The notes under the pieces were generated by a model. That model saw nothing but the letters and a program-made list of their open reading frames with translations. It searched no databases and had not been told where the DNA came from. The position numbers were made by a program, and so were the translations under genes. A DNA stretch of 20,746 nucleotides from Methanolinea sp. UBA473. GTDB lineage: Archaea; Halobacteriota; Methanomicrobia; Methanomicrobiales; Methanospirillaceae. Location of the stretch: NCBI GenBank assembly GCA_002509495.1, contig DAEV01000054.1, positions 1 to 20,746 of the forward strand, in the 5' to 3' direction. Of the stretch, positions 8,119-14,534 are shown in pieces. Position 1 is the first letter of the stretch. Every line of letters begins with the position of its first letter.

Positions 8119-9294
8119 CTAACCGGCGCCTCTCCTGATCCGGTCCCGGTGCATGTAGGATACCTCGAGGCCGGGGATAATCGTCCTCACCACCGGCATG
8201 AGGGTCCTTGTAAGGTCGCAGACACAGATCCGGCCCACATGGGGGCGCAGTTCTTTGAGGATCCCCCTGATATCTTCATCGACTGCTGGGGTGGAAAGGG
8301 ATGGGACTTCGGAGAGATTCACGCCGTCGGTCCTTGCGAACCATTCCCGGTTGATCCTCTTCATCCGTTCATATCCGGCCCTCCCGAGGACGACCTCTCT
8401 CCCGGGGTTGGAATGCCGCCTCTGGAGGCTGATCCTGCGGTTGCGGGCGATGTCCAACAGTGCCCGCACTGCGGCGATACGGGGATCGGGGTGCGCGGAA
8501 GATCCCATGACCAGCATCCCCGGATCCTTCGTGACGGTATCGTCGGCGGCTGCGGCCACAACAGGGATCTCCGTTCTTCCCGGGACGAGCCAGAGGTGGA
8601 TCTCGATCCCGGCGGATTCGTACCGATCGAGGAGATCTCTGGCTGGACCCGGTTGGTCGATCTCGAGCCTGCGCCCCATCTCCCTCTTCCGCTCGGCACC
8701 ACTCATCGCATCTCTCTCAAGGATCTCGAGCATACCGTGCAGGATTGCCTCTTCCTTCACGTTCCCGCAGGCCAGGCCGACGGGATCACTCCGGAAAAGC
8801 GGAAACGTCATCCCCTGGGTGTCATAGGGATGAAAGACAGCGTTGCTCGGGACGTACACTTCCTCGCGGTTCACGAGATCAAAACAGGAGGTCCAGTGGA
8901 TCTTCTCCCCGGATTCGAGCGGACGCGGGAGAATCAGGTCATGGGGATCGATGCACCGGGTGATTCCGAGTTCTTCCCTGGTTGCGTATTCCATCCTGTC
9001 CATGCGGTACTCCCCGGAGAACCGCTCGATTGCGGTCATCATCACCGAGATCCGGGCCTGTAGCGAGTCGCAACCTGCACTGCAATAGAATCCGGACGCG
9101 GGGTATGCCGCCCGGGGCCGGGTGGCAGTGTAACAGGGGATGCCCACCCGGTCGAGTTCCGTGCACTCCTCAAGTTCCGTTACCCCGATGGACTCCATGA
9201 GGGGTTCGATCCTCTTTCCGGTTATTTCCGGAGGATCAATCCGGTCGGAGTCTTCCGAATAATCCTTTACAGCGCTTTGTAGTGTCCAGTCCAT
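8119..9294 (-). CDS. ycaO: YcaO-family McrA-glycine thioamidation protein (methanogenesis marker 1)
   Basis: YcaO enzymes use ATP to activate a backbone amide. In methanogens the family member acts on McrA to give the thioglycine near the methyl-CoM reductase active site, aided by TfuA or a sulfide source. This 391-residue protein shows the YcaO nucleotide/Mg motif around ARISVMMTAIERFSGEYR (E90, E95) and a second one in GLACGNVKEEAILHGMLEILERDAM, plus LDRVGIPCYTATRP typical of the methanogen type. It ends PVVRTIIPGLEVSYMHRDRIR. No tfuA gene lies next to it here. Its start is 29 nt from a TATA element shared with the divergent DUF2098 gene. It is convergent with the deacetylase gene (17-nt gap). 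Confidence 0.9.
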   Translation of the reverse strand: MDWTLQSAVKDYSEDSDRIDPPEITGKRIEPLMESIGVTELEECTELDRVGIPCYTATRPRAAYPASGFYCSAGCDSLQARISVMMTAIERFSGEYRMDRMEYATREELGITRCIDPHDLILPRPLESGEKIHWTSCFDLVNREEVYVPSNAVFHPYDTQGMTFPLFRSDPVGLACGNVKEEAILHGMLEILERDAMSGAERKREMGRRLEIDQPGPARDLLDRYESAGIEIHLWLVPGRTEIPVVAAAADDTVTKDPGMLVMGSSAHPDPRIAAVRALLDIARNRRISLQRRHSNPGREVVLGRAGYERMKRINREWFARTDGVNLSEVPSLSTPAVDEDIRGILKELRPHVGRICVCDLTRTLMPVVRTIIPGLEVSYMHRDRIRRGAG

Positions 9295-9318
9295 CCTGTA
9301 CCCACTCCCCGGGAATGA

Positions 9319-9326
9319 TTTTATAG
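9319..9326. promoter_or_regulatory. Shared TATA box in a divergent promoter
   Basis: TTTTATAG (plus strand), CTATAAAA on the minus strand, lies almost exactly midway between two divergent ATGs: centre about 28 nt from the plus-strand start at 9351 and 29 nt from the minus-strand start at 9294. Both distances match a TATA box driving leaderless or nearly leaderless transcripts. The minus-strand side has a better purine-rich BRE-like flank (GGGGAAAC before TATAAAA). Confidence 0.6.
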
Positions 9327-9350
9327 TTTCCCCGCGCCGGTGAGAGTACT

Positions 9351-9644
9351 ATGGATGCCGAAGAAGTGGTGATTGGCATGAGGGTCCGATACCCGCGAAC
9401 CGGGACCAGTGGGAGAATTCTTAAGATGGAGAAGCGGAGAGGGGAGATCTTCGCCGAGATCGATACAACGCATCTCTTCTACAGAATCGATCAGCTGGTA
9501 CCTGCAGAAGAGGCAGCAAAGAAGGCGAAGATTGAGAGGGAGGACAAGATGGAACAGCTTAAGAGAGAGAGGGAGTTTGTCTCCGAAAAGGGGTTCCAGG
9601 AAGCCCTTCTTCACGCCGACCAGAGTTGCGAGGGAGGCGGCTGA
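9351..9644 (+). CDS. DUF2098 family protein
   Basis: A 97-residue protein resembling the DUF2098 family found in methanogens. The first half (about 5-50) looks like a small beta-barrel: VVIGMRVRYPRTGTSGRILKM, then EIFAEIDTTHLFYRIDQLVP. The second half (about 52-90) is a charged helix rich in Lys, Glu and Arg, probably a coiled coil or nucleic-acid-facing segment. Function is unknown. The likely transcript start coincides with the ATG because the TATA box is 32 nt upstream. Its stop codon TGA directly abuts the stop codon of the convergent nikR gene, leaving no intergenic DNA. Confidence 0.8.
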   Translation: MDAEEVVIGMRVRYPRTGTSGRILKMEKRRGEIFAEIDTTHLFYRIDQLVPAEEAAKKAKIEREDKMEQLKREREFVSEKGFQEALLHADQSCEGGG

Positions 9645-10064
9645 TCACTCTACCGGAATGGTAGTCAGTTTCACGGATTCCACCCCTTTCTGTGACATCA
9701 GGCGTTCGGCCAGGCCTTTCAGCTGGGATCCGTCCCCACGGACGAGAATGACCTCCAGGCAGCGGTCGTGGGTGACGTGGGAATGCAGGGACGCCTGGAT
9801 GATCCCCATGAACTCGTGCTGGATATCGGTAAGAGTCACCAGCAGTCCCCGCTGATCGTGGTCATAGATCATCGTAATAACCCCCTGGCGTTCGCCTTTC
9901 ACGTCAGACATCCATTTGTAGTAGGTGATATAACTACGGATGGCATCCCTGATTCCCTCGGATCTTGAAGAATAACCACGATAGTTGATTATCTCGTCGA
10001 ATCTATCAAGCAGGTTCTTGGGGAGTGAAATCCCGATACGGGACAGTTCGCTTTCAACAGTCAT
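9645..10064 (-). CDS. nikR: Nickel-responsive transcriptional regulator NikR
   Basis: A 139-residue ribbon-helix-helix regulator with a C-terminal ACT-like nickel-sensing domain. The N-terminal RHH spans about 8-45 (RIGISLPKNLLDRFDEIINYRGYSSRSEGIRDAIR). The square-planar nickel ligands match E. coli NikR H76/H87/H89/C95 exactly in spacing: here H83, H94, H96 and C102 (QHEFMGIIQASLHSH followed by DRC). The ATG at 10064 is chosen because it puts the RHH strand at the usual place; an extension upstream to 10127 adds 21 residues with no family similarity. Nickel is needed for methyl-CoM reductase and hydrogenases, so this regulator probably controls nickel uptake. No nickel transporter lies in this window. 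A 25-bp dyad upstream could be its own operator. Confidence 0.95.
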   Translation of the reverse strand: MTVESELSRIGISLPKNLLDRFDEIINYRGYSSRSEGIRDAIRSYITYYKWMSDVKGERQGVITMIYDHDQRGLLVTLTDIQHEFMGIIQASLHSHVTHDRCLEVILVRGDGSQLKGLAERLMSQKGVESVKLTTIPVE

Positions 10065-10125
10065 CTCAAATACCCTCGTGAATACCAGCACCGGTTCCCG
10101 CCTCTGACCCGGGCGCGGGGGGAGC

Positions 10126-10150
10126 ATGAAAACGGCATGACCATTTTCAT
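10126..10150. promoter_or_regulatory. Candidate NikR operator: 7-N11-7 dyad
   Basis: ATGAAAA (10126-10132) and TTTTCAT (10144-10150) form a perfect 7-bp inverted repeat separated by 11 nt, with an extra symmetric GG/CC pair inside. It lies 62-86 nt upstream of the nikR start. The half-site length and 11-nt spacer match the arrangement described for Helicobacter pylori NikR sites, though the sequence differs. Autoregulation is inferred. Confidence 0.45.
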
Positions 10151-10363
10151 AGTAAAAGGATCACTCCGCATTTAAGACCATAAACATTTGTAAGAACTGC
10201 GTAGTCTGTAGTACTTTGTATTAAGTATCCGGGTCGGAGACCTGATTCTGCCCGGGAGATGCACAATCCGATACCAGGTGAAATCATCCTATTCTGCAGA
10301 ATCAACGCATTGTCGGTTTGAGGGCTTTGGGCGATCAGGCAGCACAAAGGGCCATAGTCAAGG
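10151..10363. other. Non-coding stretch between nikR and the PP2C-like gene
   Basis: This is the middle of a 334-nt gap (10065-10398). No supportable gene is present. It is AT-richer than its surroundings, with several TATA-like strings on the minus strand (CTTAAATG near 10174, ACTTAATAC near 10225) that could serve nikR, and a perfect 12-bp palindrome ATTCTGCAGAAT at 10291-10302. No tRNA or recognisable riboswitch was seen. Confidence 0.5.
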
Positions 10364-10371
10364 TTTTATAG
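10364..10371 (+). promoter_or_regulatory. TATA box of the PP2C-like gene
   Basis: TTTTATAG, identical to the element at 9319-9326, begins 35 nt upstream of the ATG at 10399. The expected transcription start near 10393 leaves only a few leader nucleotides and no ribosome-binding site, so the message is probably nearly leaderless. Confidence 0.55.
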
Positions 10372-10398
10372 GCGGTTCCCATACCCTTCTCGTATAGC

Positions 10399-11037
10399 AT
10401 GGCGCCCATCGAGTTTTTTTCCGGAACAGAGAAGGGGCTAAGGGAGCGGAACGAGGATTCGTGCCTTGCAGAGGCTATGGGCCCGTTCCTCGTCTTTGCG
10501 GTTGTCGAGGGGTTCGGGGGATCGAAGGAGGGACCTGCCCCCGGGACGATTGCAGTATCCGCAATCCGAAAACTCGCTGGAATGCCCTGGAAAACGCCAG
10601 GGGAACTCCTGGAAGGGGCCCTCATCCGGGCTGACGAAGAGATCTTCCGGTATCAGATGGCAAACCCGGAGTGCGAGGCCATGGCGGCCGCCATTGCAGT
10701 CGTCGTGGTGGGGCCGGACGGGCGTTGTGCGGTGAGCAGTGCGGGAGATCGGAGGGTGCGCTTTGTGAGAGACGAGGTGAACAATCCTGGCGAGAATCCG
10801 CTGGAAGAACCGGATCCTGATTTCTACGAGACACGCCTGGACCCGGGCATGTCCCTGCTCCTGTGCTCGGATGGGCTCTATGATTTCGTCGACGAGGAGA
10901 GGATCCTGGCGATCATCCGGGATTACACCGACGATCTCCCCGGCGCCTGCCGGAAACTCATGTCCGAAGCGTTCCAGAACGGAAGTGATGACAACATCAC
11001 CGCAGTACTTATCCGCCGCCACCCGGATCCGGCCTGA
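10399..11037 (+). CDS. PP2C-like serine/threonine phosphatase domain protein
   Basis: A 212-residue single-domain protein of the PPM/PP2C family, cytoplasmic, expected to dephosphorylate Ser/Thr with two metal ions. Visible motifs: GLRERNEDS (13-21), AVVEGFGG (34-41) where the family normally has DGxGG, AGDRRVR (115-121, usually GDSR), LLCSDGLYDFV (154-164) and SDDNITAV (196-203). So the metal-binding Asp of motif 2 is Glu37, and the usual MGTT strand is MAAA. The other two metal Asp (D158, D198) are kept. It is somewhat shorter than typical PP2C (about 240-250). It could be active, weakened or a regulatory pseudophosphatase. No protein kinase adjoins it; the closest is Bud32 at 15580-17157. 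Confidence 0.85.
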   Translation: MAPIEFFSGTEKGLRERNEDSCLAEAMGPFLVFAVVEGFGGSKEGPAPGTIAVSAIRKLAGMPWKTPGELLEGALIRADEEIFRYQMANPECEAMAAAIAVVVVGPDGRCAVSSAGDRRVRFVRDEVNNPGENPLEEPDPDFYETRLDPGMSLLLCSDGLYDFVDEERILAIIRDYTDDLPGACRKLMSEAFQNGSDDNITAVLIRRHPDPA

Positions 11038-11075
11038 AGGCACGGAGAACCGGGGGACACTGCCCTTACCGAGGC

Positions 11076-11083
11076 TTTTATAG
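11076..11083 (+). promoter_or_regulatory. TATA box of the YdjM-like gene
   Basis: TTTTATAG begins 30 nt before the ATG at 11106, placing the expected start within a few bases of the ATG. This is the third exact copy of the element in the window. Confidence 0.55.
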
Positions 11084-11105
11084 AGAATTATACACCAATG
11101 CGAAT

Positions 11106-12020
11106 ATGGATGCCGTCACCCACGCTCTTTCTGCATGGATGATCTTCCCAGGCGGGGTGCCCGGATCCCTGGTTCTCTATGTGATGATTGGGGCAATCAT
11201 CCCGGACGTGGACATTCTTCTAAAATTCTTCTCTGACGCCGACCCCAGGCTTTTCATCTTCACGCACGGAGGATTTACCCATAGCATCACCGGGGCCCTC
11301 GTAGCGGCAACCGGAGCCTTCCTGCCGGCCCTTTTCCTGCCCTCGCCGCCCATCCCCCTGATCGGACCTTCCGCTGCAACTCCTGTTCTTCTTCTACTCC
11401 TGGTTTGGGGAGGCGCATTGACCCATCTCTTTCTGGATTTGCTGGCGTATCCAGGTGTCCCCCTCCTGTATCCCGCAAGAACCAGGAAATATACACTCGG
11501 AGTGTTCCCCGGTCCAAGCCTTGTGCTTTTCGGGATAAGTGTTCTTTTCCTGGTCCTCTGGCTGGGGGGTATGGCAGGCCGTGCGGATCTTCCCCTGTAT
11601 TCCGTTGTGTTCCTGGCATTCCTCCTTCTGAATTTTATCCTGAAGGGGTATGTGGCATTCACCAGCCGGGGTACCACCATCCCCACCTTCAATCCTCTCC
11701 GCTGGATGGAGGTCCGGGAGACCCGCGACGAGTACGAACTCTGGATCCGCCCGCTCTTCGGAACCTTGGAGGAAGCGGGCAGATTCAAAAAGGCTGACGG
11801 AATTGATCACCTGGAGTTGATGCGTCATTCAGGTGATCCGGAGGTCCGCCGCCTGAAATACTACTCTTACTTCACTGTCGCAGAAAGGAAAGGAGACGAG
11901 ATCATATTACGGGATCCATTGAGAGATGAGGGGTATATCCGGTATCCCCCTTTCTACAGGAGGGTCCTGATCCCCGGGGAAGATCCCGCGTTTGCAGGCT
12001 CTCCGGGAGAACGAAGGTGA
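11106..12020 (+). CDS. YdjM/DUF457-type membrane-bound metal-dependent hydrolase
   Basis: A 304-residue membrane protein with the signatures of the YdjM (LexA-binding, DUF457) family: MDAVTHAL at the extreme N-terminus (D2, H6), IPDVD (32-36) and THGGFTHS (53-60), a set of His and Asp likely to bind metal. Hydrophobic helices lie at about 18-34, 61-80, 88-110, 138-155 and 163-180; the last 100 residues are soluble and charged (VRETRDEYELWIRP and after). The true substrate of the family is not established. The N-terminal start is firm because the motif begins at residue 1 and the TATA box is 30 nt upstream. Downstream is a 116-nt gap before the aIF2 gamma gene. Confidence 0.85.
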   Translation: MDAVTHALSAWMIFPGGVPGSLVLYVMIGAIIPDVDILLKFFSDADPRLFIFTHGGFTHSITGALVAATGAFLPALFLPSPPIPLIGPSAATPVLLLLLVWGGALTHLFLDLLAYPGVPLLYPARTRKYTLGVFPGPSLVLFGISVLFLVLWLGGMAGRADLPLYSVVFLAFLLLNFILKGYVAFTSRGTTIPTFNPLRWMEVRETRDEYELWIRPLFGTLEEAGRFKKADGIDHLELMRHSGDPEVRRLKYYSYFTVAERKGDEIILRDPLRDEGYIRYPPFYRRVLIPGEDPAFAGSPGERR

Positions 12021-12105
12021 GATCGACAGGATCGGGGTTCACCTGGGTCCCCGGGCAGGTAATTGTTGAGTCTGGCGATACTCACAGGGTATTAAGTATG
12101 AGCGT

Positions 12106-12113
12106 CTTTATAG
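12106..12113 (+). promoter_or_regulatory. Candidate TATA box of the translation/transcription cluster
   Basis: CTTTATAG begins 31 nt before the TTG start of the aIF2 gamma gene. A second candidate, GTATTAAG around 12089-12096, would start transcription near 12119 and so keep the GGAGGT ribosome-binding site (12121-12126) in the message. The second fits the strong site better. Confidence 0.45.
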
Positions 12114-12136
12114 TGGTAAGGGAGGTTTGATCGCCT

Positions 12137-13372
12137 TTGCATGATGTGACAATACCGAGCGTCAATATCGGAGTGGTCGGGCATGTGGACCACGGAAAGA
12201 CCACACTGGTTTTTGGGCTGACTGAGGCCTGGACGGACAGGCACAGCGAGGAGATCAAGCGGGGAATTTCGATCCGCCTGGGATACGCGGATGCCACGTT
12301 CTACCGGTGTGAGAACTGCGAGGGCGCGGATGCGTTCAGTACAAATCCGGTCTGCCCGGCCTGCGGCACTAAGGCAGTGCCGTTCCGATCCGTGTCGTTC
12401 GTAGATGCACCCGGTCACGAGACCCTCATGGCCACAATGCTCTCCGGTTCAGCCCTCATGGACGGGGCAATGCTGGTGATCGGCGCCAACGAGAGCTGCC
12501 CCCAACCCCAGACAAAGGAGCACCTGATGGCCCTCGAACTCGTAGGGATCAGGAAGATCGTGATCGTCCAGAATAAGATTGATCTGGTGGCACAGAAGGA
12601 TGCCATGAAACATTATGAGCAGATCAAGGCCTTTGTGAAAGGAACCATCGCCGAAGGCGCTCCCATCATCCCGGTCTCTGCACAGAGGCACATCAATTTG
12701 GGCGCCCTGATCCAGGCACTCGACCGGACCATCCCCATTCCCGACCGTGACCCGGCGGCCGCTCCGCTCATGCTGATCGCCCGGTCGTTCGATATCAATA
12801 AACCCGGTTCGAGCTGGAGGGAGATGAAAGGGGGAGTCATCGGAGGGTCCCTCATCAGGGGAGTGCTCAAGGAAGGAGAGGATATGGAGATCCGACCGGG
12901 ACGACAGATCCAGGCAGAGAACCGTATCCGCTGGGAACCGATCGAGACCAAGATCACCACGATCAACGCCGGCAACAAGAAGGTTATGGAGGCCACGCCC
13001 GGAGGCCTGCTCGGGATTGGCACGAAACTCGACCCGGCTCTTACCAAGAGTGACGCACTTGCCGGGCAGGTTGCAGGCCATGCCGGAACACTCCCCCCTG
13101 TCTGGGAGAGGCTCCGGTTCAGGGTCACCCTGATGGAGCGCGTGGTAGGGTCCAGCAGCGAAACCCACATCGAGCCCCTGAAGCACAATGAACCTCTGAT
13201 GCTCTCGGTGGGAACTGCCGTGACTGTGGGGGTTGTGGTGAACACAAAGAAGGACACGGTTGAGACGAACCTGAAACGACCCGTGTGTGCGGAGATAGGA
13301 TCCAGGATCGCAATAAGCCGGCAACTGGGGGGCAGGTGGCGGCTGATCGGGATGGGAGTACTCACCGAGTGA
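12137..13372 (+). CDS. eif2g: Translation initiation factor aIF2 subunit gamma
   Basis: GTPase subunit of archaeal IF2, which carries initiator Met-tRNA to the small ribosomal subunit. The 411 residues contain GHVDHGKT (15-22), a zinc knuckle C58/C61/C73/C76 (CENCEG and CPACG), switch II DAPGHE (90-95) and NKID (146-149), then the two beta-barrel domains. Full length for the family. The only sensible start is TTG at 12137: an in-frame stop sits at 12128, the N-terminus HDVTIPSVNIG is conserved, and GGAGGT lies 10 nt upstream. An out-of-frame ATGATGTGA overlaps the second to fourth codons. The stop TGA overlaps the GTG start of the PIN gene, so this gene heads a coupled cluster. Confidence 0.97.
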   Translation: MHDVTIPSVNIGVVGHVDHGKTTLVFGLTEAWTDRHSEEIKRGISIRLGYADATFYRCENCEGADAFSTNPVCPACGTKAVPFRSVSFVDAPGHETLMATMLSGSALMDGAMLVIGANESCPQPQTKEHLMALELVGIRKIVIVQNKIDLVAQKDAMKHYEQIKAFVKGTIAEGAPIIPVSAQRHINLGALIQALDRTIPIPDRDPAAAPLMLIARSFDINKPGSSWREMKGGVIGGSLIRGVLKEGEDMEIRPGRQIQAENRIRWEPIETKITTINAGNKKVMEATPGGLLGIGTKLDPALTKSDALAGQVAGHAGTLPPVWERLRFRVTLMERVVGSSSETHIEPLKHNEPLMLSVGTAVTVGVVVNTKKDTVETNLKRPVCAEIGSRIAISRQLGGRWRLIGMGVLTE

Positions 13373-13749
13373 ATGTGCTCCTTGATGCGAACGCCCTGAT
13401 GATCCCCTCCCAGTTCAGGGTTGATCTCTTCACCGAGCTGACAAACCTTATCGGGACCTATGAACCATTTATTCTGACCGAAGTGCTGCATGAGCTCCGG
13501 GGACTATCCCGGGGAAAGGGAAAAGCGGGAAGTGCTGCGCGCGGAGCTCTCCTCCTGGCGGAACGGTGCCGGGAGGTGGAGAGCGGGTACGCGGAAGGAA
13601 CGGTAGACGAGAAGATCATCCGCTATGCCAGGGAGCATGGGTGTATGGTACTGACCAACGACCGGAAACTCCGGCAGGAGCTGCTCTCTCTTGAAATTCC
13701 GGTGATCACACTGAAGCAGCGAAAAAGACTGGATCTGTTGAGGAGGTAG
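13369..13749 (+). CDS. PIN-domain protein (Fcf1/VapC-like nuclease fold)
   Basis: A 126-residue single PIN domain, a Mg-dependent RNase fold. Acidic residues expected in the active site are D6 (LLDANALM), E38 or E42 (TEVLHELR), D80 (GTVDEKI) and D98 (LTNDRKLR). The last pattern, with MVLTNDRKLRQEL, resembles archaeal Fcf1/Utp24-type PIN proteins rather than toxin VapC, and no antitoxin gene is adjacent. The GTG start overlaps the aIF2 gamma stop as GTGA; a longer reading would lie inside that gene. Its place between translation and transcription genes suggests rRNA processing or RNA quality control rather than a toxin, but this is inference. Confidence 0.85.
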   Translation: MNVLLDANALMIPSQFRVDLFTELTNLIGTYEPFILTEVLHELRGLSRGKGKAGSAARGALLLAERCREVESGYAEGTVDEKIIRYAREHGCMVLTNDRKLRQELLSLEIPVITLKQRKRLDLLRR

Positions 13750-13756
13750 AGGCGGC

Positions 13757-14344
13757 ATGTATTACAAGATGCAACTGGCGGACAAGGTGCGGGTGCCTCC
13801 CCACCGGCTGGGCGAAGAGCTCTCCAGGGTGATCCTGGACGTGCTGCAGGAACAGCTCGAGGGCAGTATCGACAAGGAGATCGGCATCTTTATCGCCATC
13901 ACGAAAGTGCAAAAGATTGGGGAAGGAGAAATCGTCCCCGGCGATGGAGCGGTCTATTACGACGTAGATTTCGAGGCAGTAGTTCTCCGGCTCGTCCTGC
14001 AGGAGGTGATCGAGGGTCTGGTCGTCGAGACGACAAGTTTCGGGGCATTCGTGAGCCTCGGTCCCATCGATGCCATGCTTCACGTGAGCCAGATCTCTGA
14101 TGAATACATCAACTACGATGAGAAGAATTCGCGCCTCATCTGCCAGGATTCAAAGAGATTTATCGGGGTGAATGAGATAGTTCGTGTCCGGGTAGTAACG
14201 CTGTCGCTGAACGAGCGCGAACCGCGTGACAGCAAGATCGGTCTTACCATGCGGCAATCCGGACTGGGCACTGCCCGGTGGCTGGAAGAGGACATGGCAA
14301 AAGAGAAAGAGAAGGAGAAGGGTGGCGAACGTGGCAGCCGTTAG
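13757..14344 (+). CDS. rpoE1: DNA-directed RNA polymerase subunit E' (Rpo7)
   Basis: The Rpb7 homologue that pairs with Rpo4 to form the polymerase stalk, helping open-complex formation and binding nascent RNA. It has 195 residues: the N-terminal RNP-like domain (about 1-80; MYYKMQLADKVRVPPHRLGE and GDGAVYYDVDFEAVVLR) and an S1 RNA-binding domain (about 82-170; EGLVVETTSFGAFVSLGPIDAMLHVSQI). A Lys/Glu-rich tail ends the protein. The ATG at 13757 follows a strong AGGAGGT site (13741-13747). It overlaps the start of spt4 by 14 nt in another frame, the normal archaeal rpoE'-spt4 arrangement. Confidence 0.97.
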   Translation: MYYKMQLADKVRVPPHRLGEELSRVILDVLQEQLEGSIDKEIGIFIAITKVQKIGEGEIVPGDGAVYYDVDFEAVVLRLVLQEVIEGLVVETTSFGAFVSLGPIDAMLHVSQISDEYINYDEKNSRLICQDSKRFIGVNEIVRVRVVTLSLNEREPRDSKIGLTMRQSGLGTARWLEEDMAKEKEKEKGGERGSR

Positions 14345-14534
14345 AAAGAAACTCGTCACCGTCTGCAGGGAATGCCATCGTGTGGTGGAGGGGGAAGCCT
14401 GTGGAATCTGCGGCAGTTCGAACCTCTCCACCGATTGGACGGGATACCTCGTCATCATCGATCCCGAGCGATCCGAGGTGGCGAAAAAGATGAACATCAA
14501 GCTGCCGGGCAGGTACGCCCTGAAGGTTCGCTGA
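14331..14534 (+). CDS. spt4: Transcription elongation factor Spt4 (RpoE'')
   Basis: Small zinc protein that binds the Spt5 NGN domain and raises polymerase processivity. The 67 residues contain the four-Cys zinc site CRECHRVVEGEACGICG followed by the conserved SSNLSTDWTGYLVIIDPERSEVAKKM and KLPGRYALKVR, essentially the whole family profile. Of two in-frame GTG codons, 14331 (MAAVRKK) is preferred because a GGTGG stretch lies at suitable spacing; 14322 would add three residues. It begins inside the last codons of rpoE' and its stop TGA overlaps the ATG of the next gene (TGATG), so three genes are translationally linked. Confidence 0.95.
   Translation: MAAVRKKLVTVCRECHRVVEGEACGICGSSNLSTDWTGYLVIIDPERSEVAKKMNIKLPGRYALKVR

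Noticed and set aside
8106..8143. Bidirectional terminator between the deacetylase and ycaO genes
   Set aside because: CGGTT/AACCG and CCGGATC/GATCCGG repeats exist, but there is no T run and one arm lies in the ycaO coding region, so the evidence is too weak.
8149..9063. Long open frame opposite the YcaO gene
   Set aside because: It is the antisense shadow of a conserved gene; its translation lacks family motifs and is rich in Pro, Gly, His and Arg.
10065..10127. N-terminal extension of NikR
   Set aside because: The added 21 residues are not part of the ribbon-helix-helix domain, and the ATG at 10064 gives the standard family length.
13285..13368. Longer start for the PIN protein inside the aIF2 gamma gene
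   Set aside because: The PIN core begins at the GTG overlapping the aIF2 gamma stop; the extra residues are a frame-shifted reading of the conserved aIF2 gamma end.
13369..13749. VapBC toxin-antitoxin module
   Set aside because: No small antitoxin gene lies upstream or downstream; the neighbours are housekeeping genes and the PIN motifs look Fcf1-like.
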